From: Bugulina stolonifera
Taxonomy: Eukaryota; Bryozoa; Gymnolaemata; Cheilostomatida; Bugulidae
Assembly: GCA_935421135.1 (NCBI GenBank)
Contig: OW285191.1
Coordinates: forward strand, 2,604,001-2,668,000
DNA: 64,000 bases
Reading direction: 5' to 3'
The notes beneath the pieces were generated by a model. The model was given only the letters and a program-made list of their open reading frames with translations, ran no database searches and was not told where the DNA came from. Position 1 is the stretch's first letter. Every line of letters begins with the position of its first letter. Below, piece after piece: positions 24,070 to 36,681 of this stretch. The position numbers and the translations under genes are program-made.

Positions 24070-27000
24070 GGTTTAGTGCGAAATTGTGATAAGTCCCCAT
24101 TAGTTGATATTGAGTTATGGCCATTTTAGTGTATATTTTATTATTGTAAAGCTCTGTTGCTACCTAACTTCACAATTTTTTCACAGTGTACTTCTCATGC
24201 CATGCTGCAACTCCTCCTCACCAAATTCTTTTCAGCATATAGTAGCTAGCGCTGCCAGAAAATGACTTATAACAATTTTGCGCTAAACTGTAATCTGTGT
24301 GATATTGTTATAACTCCACTTGTAACAATTTTGCTCTCATTTCTTTACTGATCAATATAATGTACATAAAAGCTAAACAGACTGATTATAAATCAAATAT
24401 ATCAAACATACATCCATATTTGCATTAGCTATACACCGTGTTCAGCAAAGAGGTAGATAAGTTTGCCAGTTTTGTCCATAGTAGCAGTTATAACAATTTC
24501 GCTCTCAACAGTTTTGGTTGTGTTAAGTTGTAGTATTGACAGTAAAATAACTAAATCAAGTATATAAATATATAATGTTTGTAGCTGAATGTAGGCATAT
24601 TATGTAAGTGAAGTGCAGACCTACAGTCCTGGTCTGCTTGTAGCTAGTGCAATGCACTTATTGTCAACTTTAGTCTATGTCACTGCCGTTGTCCTCGGCG
24701 TTACACACTGGTATACTATTATAGTACACACGGGCCAGTGACTGAGATGAGAAATGTGGCACCATTGAGAGTAGATCCTGCTTCTTTCTTAACTTGATGC
24801 CCCGTGGAGTGAGGTATGCCTGCTCCACTACACCCAAGTCGACTGGAGATCCTCTTTTCCTGTATGCTTTGCGAGTTAGCTCGCCACCAATCTCCTCGCT
24901 CCACTCAATGATACAATCCCCTCCTCTCTGTGCTCTGTACACAATGTGGTGTATTCTTATGATCCCATTAAATGCAGTATGTGGAATTGCTCTGTGATTG
25001 AGTTTGGCATAGTCTTTAAAGTCAGTGTGGCATATCTCATGCACTTTATACGGCACCCCAGTCTTTCTCGCTCTCTTCATGGCTGCAACATAATCAGAGG
25101 GAAGCTCAATCTCCTGATTCTCCACTTCACTTTCTATTGTGCTGTGCATGGAATCACACTCCATGTGACTGTGGCCACTCTCGAAGTATTTCTGAGATAC
25201 TTTGGCAATGTTTTGAGCAGTTTGTGGAAATGAAAGAATTGCTGTAATAATTATTTTGTTCCTGTTCTGTCCTCCACATGTGTCGCTATAAAGGATTATT
25301 TCAGAATACTCTCCGCTGGCATCAATTTTTTCTAAGTACATTACAACTGCTGTCGCAATGTCATTAGCACCTCGGCAAGCTTCTGATTCTGTCCAGTAAT
25401 AGCAATGGCCCTTTTTAGTCTGTAGCTCATAAAATGTTAGGTTGTAAGTGTTGAGCTTTCTTTTATAATATGAGCTAGCAGCAAAAATGCGTGGAACTGT
25501 CAAAACTTGCTGCAGATCGAAAGCTACTGCCAACTTGCCATCTTGTACTTCTTTATCTGCCTCCTTTGCCGAGTAGGCCTGGTTTCTTCTTTTCAAATGG
25601 TCTCCATGCTCAGCTAATTGTTCAGAGGTTGGAGTTCCTAATTGCTTAAAGGTGTCACATGAATCACACTGATCCTTTGACGGCTTATGGAAGCCAAGAT
25701 TGAATTCTGTCAAAAAGATCTTTCGGTATATGTTTTCCTTCGCGATGTTCGTTTGCTTCTCATCTCGGTATAGGCGCCACATTTTCCTAATGTTTAGATG
25801 AGACTCCAGATATTTCCGTTTAGTAGTCTTCCGACAGTAGTGACTCTCGACTTGTGGAAAACTTCTAATGTGGTTTACAACAGATTCATGGACACAGTCC
25901 GTTGTTTTGTTGTGTGCTTTCCGAGGGCTAGGCTGCTTACGAATACCATTATTCGTGAGTCGAAGCTTATAGTGAACCATGTTGCTTGATATGCTTAGTG
26001 TGTTGAGGAAGAATTTTTGGCAAACAGGTAGTCTGTGCATGCCAACAGTAAAGAAATATTTGATGGTATCACCTCTATTTCTTGTTGCTCCCACTTTTGC
26101 ACTGATCTTCTCAACCCTTTGAGTGTGTCCAACAATGAAGGACTGTCGCGTTTTCTTGTCCGATGTAGTTGACCAAAATGATTCAAGCAGGTTTTGGCGC
26201 TGCTCTTGAGATATATCATTACACTTGCCTTGTTTGCATGGACTACACCGGGGCCCTAGCATTCTTTTTTCATATACATCTCCATTTTTCTTCGTACCAT
26301 TGTTATAGCATTTTGCTTGCTTATTTCGTTTCCATGTTTCTGCTTTAATCGGACGTTTTCGTGTCGTATTGTTGGTAGCAGAATGTCACTGTTTCATCAC
26401 CAGTGGGATTTGTTGGTGTTGATGAAATAGCAGGGGCTACAATGGTCTCCTCAGGATTTAGTTCAATTGAGGGAGGCATATCTCCGTTAACAGGTGTGAA
26501 TAAGTTATCACAATTGTGCTCAGCCCTAACAGTTGTAACGTTTTCATCATCACTGCTTGATGAATCGCTGCTGGTTAGATCATTTGGATCAACATGGGAG
26601 TCTTTGTCAGAGTCATCACTAAGGTCTACATGGGATTCGTTTGATGCATCATTTCCTGGAACATAAAAATATGGGTACCAACAACACATGAACAGGGAAA
26701 AATATTGGGCTGTTTCATCATCAGATTTGATATCTGGGTAAAAAATATTCCATTTCTATAAAGATCAATGGTTATGGTGTAGTTCACTTTTATGCTTAAT
26801 AATTCATTTGAATATAAAGTGTTGATAAGTAGAGCATCAATTTTGTTTATAAGCTGGCAAAATTACATAACAGGCATGTAATTTAATAAATTATTATTAT
26901 AGCATAGCCATAAAATACTAGCCCTTGGCTCCCAATTGCTAACTTCCTTGGCCATTGAACAGCAGAAAATACATGCAGAAGGACTAGGAAATACACTAAC

Positions 27001-27825
27001 ACTGCATGATGTTAGCTATAACATCCATACAAGATAGACAACAGCCAGCATAGTGAATAAATTGGTAGAAAAATACAACTCACCAATGTCATTAACCACC
27101 TCACTTTCATCATAAACAACTGCCAGTCTTCTTCTTGCCCTACCACTTCTTTTCATATTTCCCTCCATTTTGACAGGATGTGAATGACACAAGGTAATCT
27201 TTTTCTGATTGGTCAGATGTTCAGTGAGGAGTGTAAAAAACACCAGCACATGCTTTCTCTATTGCTATAGTTTATGTATAACTAATCAAGTTTTGTGCTC
27301 AGTAATAGAGACTAGAGATACTGTTTATTACTGAATCATGTAGCCTATTATTTATTCAGTGTAAGTAACTTGTGACATTCTATTAATGAGTAGCTTCCCT
27401 GACAATACAGTATTAGTTAGTAGTAACAATTAGTATTATGGTATTAATACTTAATGTTTAGAGCAAAGTTTGTGACAATCCTATTGTTGTTATAACAATT
27501 ATGCTCTGAATGTGTTAATGTTATGTAAAAACTATGCTCAGAGCAAAATTAATATGATTTGAGTTATAACAATTTGGCACTCAACATAGGTTATCAACAA
27601 TGAAATATTGCTAAGCATGAAATTGTTGTAAGTTGAGTTATAACAATATGGCACTAAATGACAACCCACTTATAACAAACTGGTAGTGAAAATGAGCCCC
27701 AAAATATGAAAAAATGGCATTCAAAACTTATTTAAGGCATGGAAAATAATTATAATATTTACCATGGTGGACCATATAGCTCAGTTTTTGAGAAAAGTTG
27801 ACTTATCACAATTTTGCACTGAACC
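24070..27825 (-). mobile_element. DNA transposon carrying the SDxCGGQNRN protein
   Basis: Inverted ends GGTTTAGTGCGAAATTGTGA (24070 onward) and the complement of GACTTATCACAATTTTGCAC plus TGAACC (27800-27825) match at 24 of 26 positions. They enclose the three coding blocks of the protein below. Copies of TTATAACAATTTTGC-like motifs cluster inside both ends (24270-24500 and 27480-27680). No target duplication is obvious, so the exact limits are provisional. Superfamily assignment is not made; family members I recall are annotated variously or as Sola-like. Confidence 0.6.
24670..27168 (-). CDS. Transposase-like protein, SDxCGGQNRN family, probably two or three exons
   Basis: Exon 1 starts at ATG 27168 (basic KRSGRARRRL, then YDESEVVND) and ends at a GTGAGT donor near 27084. 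Exon 2 begins after TTCCAG near 26660 in matching phase and is Asp/Ser-rich. The main block runs to the stop at 24670: a basic WKRNKQAK stretch, RCSPCKQGKC, DQCDSCDTFK, FDLQQV, CYYWTESEACRGANDIA, IILYSDTCGGQNRNK, then GHSHMECDSMHSTIE. The Asp of FDLQQ, the Asp of SDTCGG and the acidic/His residues of the last block are candidate DDE-type catalytic residues, which is inference. The acidic exon and the main block are in different frames near 26345-26395, so a further small intron or a frameshift is needed. The main block can be read upstream of its first ATG (26262). Confidence 0.65.
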
Positions 27826-29272
27826 AACGAAATGTACAAGAAGTGTAAAAATAGTGTTTGGTTGATGGTAGGCCTATATATAGAAAAAAGTACTATAGAA
27901 AAAAAAAGGTATGTAAATAAGTTAGTACTATATAAAAAATATGGAGAGTGCGCTTGACACCCTTACTCTGAGGTGAGCTCTCTTGTTTACGTTCTACTAG
28001 CTCACTCCTACAACCAGAGGCGATACACCTCAGTGCATGACTATGGTAGAAATATGCTTTAGCTCCTTATAGATCTATTAGACATTCTCCATTGAGATAA
28101 GTCTCAGGCAACTCTTTATTGTCTGACACGGATGTTGATGCAGTGCACGGAGAGGGTGAGGACTGTGGTGGTGGTGGTGGTGGTAGAGAATGACATCTAG
28201 GTGATTGGGGCGGTGTAGTGGTGGAGAGTGATGGAGATGGTGAAGAGTGGTTGAGTGCCGGGTTTATATTATTTAGTATTGGAGTAGGTGAGGTGGATAG
28301 TGGGGGAGGAGAGTCGTTATAACAAATGCAGAAGTTAACTCACCTTCAAATCATGCTGGAATGGTTAATTCATGGACAAAGACAATGGCATTCAGGAATT
28401 GAAGTCACTATGGGGACCACTGGGCGACTCTAGACTTGCATCTTTACAAGGTATCAGTCATCAACTACTGGTGTTTAGTTAAGTTCTCAGTAGAATAGGA
28501 CTAAGTAGCATCCCAAGACCAACATGTTAGTGTATCTAAAATTATTTCAGCAATAAATGGTGGTAGGTAGTGGTGCTCTACTCATGTGACTTATCTTAAT
28601 CAAGTAGAAAAAATGTATACTTGCTTTTGTGAGTTCCCAGCATATGTTATTGATTAATCTGTGCATCAACTTTTGATAATTTGCTTGAGTGCTTGATAGA
28701 ATAGGAATAGATAGCATCTCAAAGATCATCGTACTACTGTAGATTTGTACCTTTGGAGGAAAAGTATAGACTATCAATCCACATACATAAAGTTACATGT
28801 TTATCACATTTGCATGTCAAAGTTTTGTCACAGAGCTATTAACTGTTGGTTTTGAGAGGCAGTATTAGTGATGGTGGGCTATGGATCTCATGATGACGAA
28901 TTTTTCTTTCAATCACACTGTGGACACTATCCACATCCTGAATATTGCGTGTCCAGGCTCACAGAACCACTGCTTGATTGTGGCTATGTCAGGGTGATTT
29001 TGCAAAAAAGCTTGCAAAGCTAGCGACATCAGACTGTTAGGTTTTGAGGTAAGCGGCTATCTGACCACAATACCAAATGAGTTGATTTTTAATGTTCGGC
29101 ATGAATTCTTTCAAGGAGCATTTTTACTGAACTTGTAATGTCATTGTCAGATCTACTAGCTAAAGACTCGTACTGTAGTATCTGTGCACCCTGGGTGAGG
29201 GCTAGACACCATTGAATACACAGGGCTTCAATAATATAATAAAAGTAGTAAGTATTGTCACATAATCTCAGT
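27826..29272. other. Intergenic, no gene seen
   Basis: Contains a GTGGTG-rich patch (28160-28320) and AT-rich sequence. No coding exon is supported. Confidence 0.4.
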
Positions 29273-30832
29273 TCACTTGGTGCATTGTGCGGCTTGTAAG
29301 TGGCAGTCTCTTTCGGCCCGGAGGCGTTTGGTCTCCTGTCTTAGGTTGCGTCTCAACTTTCTGGGAATACGTTTCTTTTGTCCCTTGAAGTGGGTCAACT
29401 GCTCATCTATCTTCCGGACATAGCGTAAGTGCAACTTCCGGGTCTTCCGCTCTCTAGATCCTCGACTGCGACTCATAAACTTGACTTGTAGGAAATCCTC
29501 TAGAGGGTCCCTACCATGAACCTCCTGCACCTTCAGTGCGGACTGTGTCAAGGTTGTCCACTGGCGTAGGGGTGTAATGGATCTGTTGTGAGCGTCTGGT
29601 AGAAGAGGGCTAGAATCCATCTCCTCTTCTGGTACATGAGGGGGAGTACTGACACTCCGTACTGTCTGTGGGCTTGGAGCAACTAGCAGTCCAGGCTCAT
29701 CATCCACAGGGGAAGCTGGAACGGTGTTTACTGAGGGACTGGATGCGTCAGGTGAGTTAAGTTCAACGGCAGGGTTCCTTAATGAGTTCTCAGTAGAGTC
29801 CTCGGAAGGGGGCACCTGGGCTGGTGTGATCACCTTCCTCTTTCGGCCGGTTTTAGTAATTGTCAGAGTAGGCAGTTCCTCTAGATCCTGTCCTCGCCGC
29901 TTCCTCAACTCAGCCATAGAGGGAATAGATGGTGCTACTGTGTCTACTTGGGAATAAACTTTGCTGGGTCCCATCATGCAGGGAATGGTCCATCGGCCAG
30001 CTGGCCACTTTAGTACCTTCCTGAAACCAGCAAAGTGGGTAGCGTCTACCTCATAGATTAGAGTGTTTCCGCAGTTTTGTTTGCTAGGTGGATATGGTTG
30101 TACACTAGCGTATCCACAGCGGCAGTAGCACATAACAAAGTGCTGCCCTACATGCACTTTTACCCGTCTCTCGGTGCCGGGAAACTGGCAGATAGCGCAA
30201 ACACTGTCCTGCCGGGTACCGAGAATGCTGGCGGTGATGTAAGTTAGCGTCTCCTGGCTCACCCACTGGGTTCTCTCGTCTCCCGACGACTGCAGGTCCA
30301 GCCTCTCCAGGTTGACCCTTACATGTCTGGTGTTGTCAGCCTGACTCCCTACAACAGTGCAAGCCCTTGAAGAGAGGCAGTACGAGTCGAAGTCTTCTGC
30401 ACTCCCCAATGCAGACGACACCAGATCCTGGCCGACTGTGCCCCCCAACACAGCCGACATTGAACTGGTGCCGATGTCAGACTCGACCGGTACGACCTTC
30501 GCCTTCGTAGGAGTCTCGAGACCCGTGTGTAAATCATCAGTGTCTAGCAGCAGTAGTGCAGCTTCCAAGTCGAATTCCTCACCTGAAGTGTCTATTGGAT
30601 GCCCGATCGGCTGACTCGGGATACGAGAAGGAGACGACGGCGAGTAGTAGAACTGCTTGTCACTTGGCTGTAGTTGCTGGCTGCGTGTTGCTTGGCTGCT
30701 GGCTGACTGATTACTGATGATTCTGTGAAGATTTGGTGCCCTTATATATGGTTGAGCTGCCTGGGAACTTGAGTCACCTGGTGTCCTGTTACTAGAAGTG
30801 GACAATGGTTTGTTGGACTGGTGGTTCTGCAT
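29273..30832 (-). CDS. Unrecognised 519-residue single-exon protein with Cys/His cluster and basic tail
   Basis: The first in-frame ATG is at 30832 (MQNHQSNKPL) and the frame runs uninterrupted to 29273. I recognise no family. The N-terminal third is Ser/Gln/Pro-rich, followed by an acidic EEFDLEAALLLLD stretch. The centre has a compact Cys/His cluster (CAICQFPG, HVGQHFVMCYCRCGY, KQNC) that could bind zinc. The C-terminal third is Pro/Ser-rich and ends in a very basic segment (SRGSRERKTRKLHLRYVRK and KKRIPRKLRRNLRQ), suggesting nuclear or nucleic-acid binding. A TATA-like TATATAAGG lies about 105 bp upstream of the ATG in a block repeated at 48.1 kb. A mobile-element protein is a reasonable inference; a host nuclear factor is the alternative. 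Confidence 0.6.
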   Translation of the reverse strand: MQNHQSNKPLSTSSNRTPGDSSSQAAQPYIRAPNLHRIISNQSASSQATRSQQLQPSDKQFYYSPSSPSRIPSQPIGHPIDTSGEEFDLEAALLLLDTDDLHTGLETPTKAKVVPVESDIGTSSMSAVLGGTVGQDLVSSALGSAEDFDSYCLSSRACTVVGSQADNTRHVRVNLERLDLQSSGDERTQWVSQETLTYITASILGTRQDSVCAICQFPGTERRVKVHVGQHFVMCYCRCGYASVQPYPPSKQNCGNTLIYEVDATHFAGFRKVLKWPAGRWTIPCMMGPSKVYSQVDTVAPSIPSMAELRKRRGQDLEELPTLTITKTGRKRKVITPAQVPPSEDSTENSLRNPAVELNSPDASSPSVNTVPASPVDDEPGLLVAPSPQTVRSVSTPPHVPEEEMDSSPLLPDAHNRSITPLRQWTTLTQSALKVQEVHGRDPLEDFLQVKFMSRSRGSRERKTRKLHLRYVRKIDEQLTHFKGQKKRIPRKLRRNLRQETKRLRAERDCHLQAAQCTK

Positions 30833-30929
30833 CCCTTTGTGTCTGGCCACCTTATCAACCGTTTTTAATTTAGTGCTGACCACAAGTTTGTCTGGCAAGC
30901 CACTTGATAGGCTTATTTTCGTGGGAATT

Positions 30930-31078
30930 ATGTAACTGCCTTATATACATAACAAACTTCCGGCCAAAAGAGCCCGACATGGTATCGGCTCCGGAACTGA
31001 TGCAACAACATGGAAGGTTCCGCCCGACGTCGGCCATATAAAAGGTCGGCCTTGGCACAAAATGTGCTTACAATAAGG
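30930..31078 (-). promoter_or_regulatory. TATA-containing promoter block, repeated at 48.1 kb
   Basis: On the reverse strand the block reads ATTGTAAGCACATTTTGTGC, then GC-rich GGCCGACC motifs, TTTTGGCCGGAA and TATATAAGG (30938-30947), with the 519-residue frame downstream. The same order of motifs occurs on the + strand at 48104-48262. This could be a promoter or the U3 part of a long terminal repeat. Confidence 0.5.
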
Positions 31079-32218
31079 AGAAACGTGTCATATATAATTA
31101 TGAGCTTAATCTATAAGGTCGGCCATGAAGTTACTATATAAAACGGCAAAAAGACTAACAATTTACAATCAAGCGAGAGTAGACAATTACTAAATATGTA
31201 TATAAATGTGGGAAAAACCAAGTTGCAATAGAAGCAGTGTAATGGGACAGTATAAAAATGAATACATGAGTCTAAGAAGATACAATAAAGTGTCATGTAT
31301 GGATAAGATTATAATTATGTGATATTGTCAGCTATGATAATGTTAAGTACAATAGGAGTACAGTTCGTTTCCAGGCAGGCTGTTTCACCACAATATATAT
31401 AAAAAGAAACTGCCTTGATTGCTACCGTTTTACAAATCGTGAATTATATAATAGGTATATGATACTAGATGAGAGGTAATTGCTAATAATATGTATATGT
31501 CCCCAACAATGTCAACCACCTAATTTCATGTATAACTACATTTAATTGAAACAAGAATAAAGTGGCCCACCTCAAGTATGAGAATTTTATTATATAATGT
31601 GGCCCACTCTGAAAAAATCTTTGGCCTGCCCTGCTGTATAATTACCGTTATTTTGATGGAATTACTTGCCTTGTATTCTTTTTAGGAAGTTTACTGAAAA
31701 TTGTAACTCCAATACACCAATCTATGCTGTTGTCCAAGTGCTTGTCTGTAGGATACTAAATACACTGTTTGCTTGCATCTTTGATGGCCTGTCAAGGTTC
31801 ACACTATTTTGATTGATTACGCTTTGTTAATTTCTATGGGGAATGTTACTTCCATCACATGGTCTCAACTCCATTGTACATATCTATGCAATGCTGTATT
31901 AGACTGTTTTGTAATGAAACCAGCAGTTGAGATATTACAATGTAGCTTGATTAGCTATAAATTATTACTGCCACTTATACTAATGGTTTGACTGGCCCAA
32001 AATTGCATACCTACTGTAACCATACTTTGCTTGAGTTTACTTTTAGACTCTCAGATCTGGACCACTGAAGCCTCTGTACCTTCTCTGCTAGCTTCTTAGT
32101 CTGCAATATTGGTTGACACAGGTTGACTGATATAATATTGTAGACGTCACAAGTTCCTGATCTAGGGTCTATATTATAATTTCCACAAATAGGCCCCATA
32201 AAATGGTGAGTGTACCAT

Positions 32219-32320
32219 GCACAAATGAACATGCTACCATCCTGTCATACTTGATATGAACATGCTACCATCCTGTCATACTTGATATGAACATGCTACC
32301 ATCCTGTCATACTTGATATA
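32219..32320 (+). repeat. 31-bp triplicate
   Basis: Three copies of a unit starting TGAACATGCTACCATCCTGT. Confidence 0.9.
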
Positions 32321-32427
32321 TCATCTGAATGTTGGATGCTGGAACCACACATGACACTTGAATATGTACGCTGTACATGTGCTACCACTTCGTCATTGTT
32401 ATATAACTCAAACCTCTCTTATTTTAC

Positions 32428-32942
32428 ATGTCTGCTGCCGATGGAACACTTGTCTGCTGCCGATGGAACACTTGTCTGCTGCCGAGGGAACACTTGTCTG
32501 CTGCCGATAGAACACTGTCTGCTGCCGATGGAACGCTTGTCTGCTGCCGATGGAACACTTGTCTGCTGCCGATGGAACACTTGTCTGCTGCCGATGGAAC
32601 ACTTGTCTGCTGCCGATGGAACACTTGTCTGCTGCCGATGGAACACTTGTCTGCTGCCGATGGAACACTTGTCTGCTGCCGATGGAACACTTGTCTGCTG
32701 CCGATAGAACACTTGTCTGCTGCCGATAGAACACTTGTCTGCTGCCGATGGAACACTTGTCTGCTGCCGATGGAACACTTGTCTGCTGCCGATGGAACAC
32801 TTGTCTGCTGCCGATAGAACACTTGTCTGCTGCCGATAGAACACTTGTCTGCTGCCGATGGAACACTTGTCTGCTGCCGATGGAACACTTGTCTGCTGCC
32901 GATAGAACACTTGTCTGCTGCCGATGGAACACTGTCTGCTGC
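32428..32942 (+). repeat. 22-bp minisatellite, about 23 copies
   Basis: The unit TGTCTGCTGCCGATGGAACACT has GATAGAAC and GAGGGAAC variants and two 20-bp units. The overlapping open frames on both strands come only from the repeat. Confidence 0.95.
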
Positions 32943-33613
32943 AGCTTCATATTGACCGCTTCAAATCAGCTCAGCTGTTCTGGATTCTGAAACTTTGTGG
33001 AAACTTTGCTTCTAGATGCAAGTAGTCACAACTCCACTGGATTACATGACATAGACTGTAGCCTTCTTACTATGACTTCACCTTGCTCTTGTACTAGTTT
33101 TTAACTTTTACTTTTCAATTGTTGTACACCTTTGTTTTCTTTTTATTCTTATGTTGTATTTTTACAACAGATTCTTGGTTGGGAGAGAATAGTGATATCT
33201 TACAATATCACGAACGACATTATAATTATGGACATACACTACAAAAACAAAAAAACAGTAAAAGCTAGAAGACAGACTCCATAAATTTAAATACATTTTA
33301 GCATTCAATAAAACATGTCTATAACACTAACTACTATTGTTGTGTTATGTGATGTAATGTATGATGTACATGTAAGTGTAAGGTTAGGCATCCTGTATAT
33401 TATACCTTTAAAAGATATCAATGATTCTACATGTACATACACTGTATAACATTATAGGACAATCATTCACACTATCGTCTAACTTTGAGATGTAATAAAT
33501 GTAGCCTAAAGTACATGATGTGAAATATGCCACATTTGGAGTTGTAGAGTAGTAATATTCCTTTGGGCAACTTGAATCATCATCAAAAATACTTATCTAT
33601 AGTTACATTATAG

Positions 33614-33773
33614 GACTGAATTTCACACAACGGAATTAGATGCAGGAAGCTATGATGTATGTACATGTAGTTGTCCTATCCTGAGAGAAGACAACTACAT
33701 TGTACAGGGAACCTTTGGAAACCAGGAAACATTATGTGACGCTAGTAACTCAGTTAGAGATGGTACATACTGA
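33614..33773 (+). CDS. Candidate orphan terminal exon, Cys-rich
   Basis: After a TTACATTATAG acceptor the frame reads TEFHTTELDAGSYDVCTCSC, then a PILREDNYIVQG segment and a stop at 33773. The CxCxCP....Y.VxG pattern loosely resembles netrin-type (NTR) modules. No upstream partner exon was found on this strand, so it could be the end of an unplaced host gene or a relic. Confidence 0.3.
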
Positions 33774-36312
33774 ACTCAGAGAGTATCCATAATTAATACT
33801 GAGTCAGTATGGTCATACTGTTCTTGCTCAGTCAGGGGTATGTATCCCTCTGAGTGCAGCTTTGCAATACTGTATAATTACATGTACAGCAAATATCCAT
33901 GTGGGTTTTAGGATTCAACTGTTTGTCCCTAAAAACTTTACCAACTTTTACACATTTGCATGTAATGTTAGAACTCCAACAGTACAGTTGCTACTCAGTA
34001 AATTATTTATAGCTTTGTGTCCTATCATTATAAAGGATGAGCAGAAGACTAATGGTATGGTGTACAGTGTAACCAAGGAGACAAGACAATTACTCCCAAT
34101 TTCAAGAATACTGCTCAATAGCACAGTGTACTATTTCTTGTCACCGACAATTGTACTCCAACACAGGTTTCAGTAAAAACTGATGCGATATATACACTCA
34201 ATTCAGCACTTGTTTGAGGTAGCTTTGTGAATACACGCACGGCACATTATTATTTTAGTCTTGCCAGGAATGTCTTTTAGTAAAAATATGTGTGATAATG
34301 AATAGACTGTATGAACACCAATGTTGTGATTCTCTGGCATGATAATATAAAGCAATATAGCAATCATTTTGGTACATACAATGTGAAATGTTAGTATATG
34401 CATCATTATATTCTTTCTCTTTTAGTAATTTTTCTCATTGTGTTGTATATTTATATCATTTAGAAAGACTTCTATATTTGCAACCTATACATTCTAGCTC
34501 TATCTCAAAACTGAATCTTACATGTAAATAGCTTTCAACAGGTAAGCTTTCTAGCTATACAAGGGAAGACAACTTAATACATTAATAATACAACAATTGT
34601 ACATGTATTTCTCATTCAAGTTCTTGGCTCACATTATTTTGTCTTCCTATGTTGGATCTATAAACAAAGTATGCGTGATGTCGCCACACCAATCAGCTGC
34701 AAACACTCCGCCAGTTTTCTTACACCTACATGACTATTAGGTGCATTTCAAAGATTTCATATGCAACAAGCAAGTGCAGGGGTACTGTGTACCCCTGCAC
34801 TTGCTAAATAAATAATAATAATAATACAACTGCAGAAGGGCACCAGAGGTGTATACTAATTATTTTGGATGTATTGAGTTAAATAGTTGGGTAAATGTAT
34901 CATATTATTTAGTAGTTAAAGTTATCAGATTTGTAGTTCTTCCAGAGGCATGTTCTGCATCAACACTGGCATCCGGAATTATTTACTGGAGTGTAGTAAC
35001 TCCTGCAGGTACCGTGTCTTCCTGTATAATATAGTATTATAGAATATTAGAAAGGAGCCATAGTATGTATACATCATGTAATATAATAATACAACTATAA
35101 TGCTGAAATGTACAATGTAATTTTTATGCAGAGGTTAACTTATGCCAATATTGTGAGCGGATGCAAGGTAGGTAGGTGGGTAGGTAGGTAGGTAGGTAGG
35201 TAGGTAGGTAGGTAGGTAGGTAGGTAGGTAGGTAGGTAGGTAGGTAGGTAGGTAGGTAGGTAGGTAGGTAGGTAGGTAGGTAGGTAGGTAGGTAGGTAGG
35301 TAGGTAGGTAGGTAGGTAGGCAGGCCTACATGTACATGTAAACGTACATAGTGTTCAAAAGTTACATGTACGTTGCTTAGTCTTGAGTACTATCAGCAGT
35401 AATCACCAACCTGACCAGATAGTAGAATGGGAGAGCTGCAGCCAATCTATTGGGTTATACACAGCTAGTTGGTAGTCTGGTACTTTAGCGTTGGATGGGT
35501 AGAGGGCTTGTAGACTGCAAAGTATTGAACAGAATATCGTAATAACAACGAGAGTAACTCAGGGCCAGGATCTTATAAAATGTAGTGAGCTGTAGAATAG
35601 TACGTAGGAACTAAGCTGCATGTAAATGTGCAAGATTAGAATCCAATTGAAGACTCCAAGCTACATAAAAATGGCACTCTCTGCATGTATAATATGGTCC
35701 CACAGATTTCATAAAAATAGCAAACCTAATCTAACAAATGCAACAGATCTTGCTGCCAGTTCAATGGGAATACTCTGCATGAATACAGTTGTATACTGTG
35801 TGACTGTATAAGATACTGCTAATGTGCAATTTTACTATTGTAACGAAGACCGACCAACTAGAAGCAGATTTTGTATATAAGTAGTGATATTTTTATGCTA
35901 CATCAGTTGTTATCTGGAGTTCCATACAGTCACATCTAGATATTTTCTATATATAAGAACCGGAGTTATCTCTTTTAAACTAGTAAACTCCTAGCCTAGG
36001 TCCCTCGGGACCGAAAGCCAGAGCAGCTAGGGTGGCATCGTACATATGGCCACATAAGTAGTAACGAGGAACACTTAGAGCTACGGGTTTCAATTAGCAT
36101 AGAAACTTGGGCTAACTCTTAGTCATTGTTACTCAGTATATGGAACAACTAATGCATGGTAGATAGGCTACTCTCGACCCTTAGTGTAGTGCGTTTATAA
36201 TATCTGACTTATCTGCAGCAATGCTCAATACACTGAACGTCACTAAACGAGCAAAGAATGACGACTCCTAGTTAGCATTGACTCGATGGAAAACCAGGCA
36301 GATAGTTGGTGT
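33774..36312. other. Intergenic left of the Polinton
   Basis: AT-rich sequence with a long GGTA microsatellite. TATA-like and GC-rich segments near 35940-36060 could be part of a decayed retroelement, but no boundaries are clear. Confidence 0.35.
35165..35321 (+). repeat. (GGTA)n microsatellite
   Basis: About 39 uninterrupted GGTA units, with one GGTG near the start. Confidence 0.97.
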
Positions 36313-36318
36313 ATTATA
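36313..36318. repeat. Left 6-bp target site duplication (ATTATA)
   Basis: Identical to 46982-46987 and directly adjacent to the AG end of the element. Confidence 0.9.
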
Positions 36319-36643
36319 AGTAGTATAGTCAGTGCACTTCTAGACAGACACGCACTCATTGACCCCTGTTTTCAACCAATCACAAGCCGGTATTTCCGAT
36401 TTCAACCAATCACAGAAGAGCACAAAAATTTTGCACACGACCTTGCCAAGGTCACCCCAAAATCCCCCCTTCTGATTGGTCGAAAAAACATTTGCACACT
36501 TGACCCCGAACCCGGCCACGACCCCTTCCCTCCCTCCTTCCCGCCCTCCTCCCCCTCCCCCACCTCCCACTCCTCCCCCACTCCCCGCCACCGCCCTCGT
36601 CCCCTCCGCGCCACCGCCGTCGCCGCCGCCACCGCCGCCCTCA

Positions 36644-36681
<38 letters not shown>

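Larger units (their letters stand above)
31079..33613. other. Intergenic with tandem repeats
   Basis: No coding exon is supported. It holds a 31-bp triplicate at 32219-32320 and the large 22-bp array that follows. Confidence 0.5.

Noticed and set aside
32408..32950. Overlapping open frames with SAADKCSIGSRQ-type repeats; array superficially like a CRISPR
   Set aside because: The units are contiguous 22-bp repeats without unique spacers in a eukaryotic genome, so this is a plain minisatellite.
35840..36180. Possible solo LTR (TATATAAG and GC-rich segment)
   Set aside because: No matching TG...CA ends, no target duplication and no second copy could be recognised.
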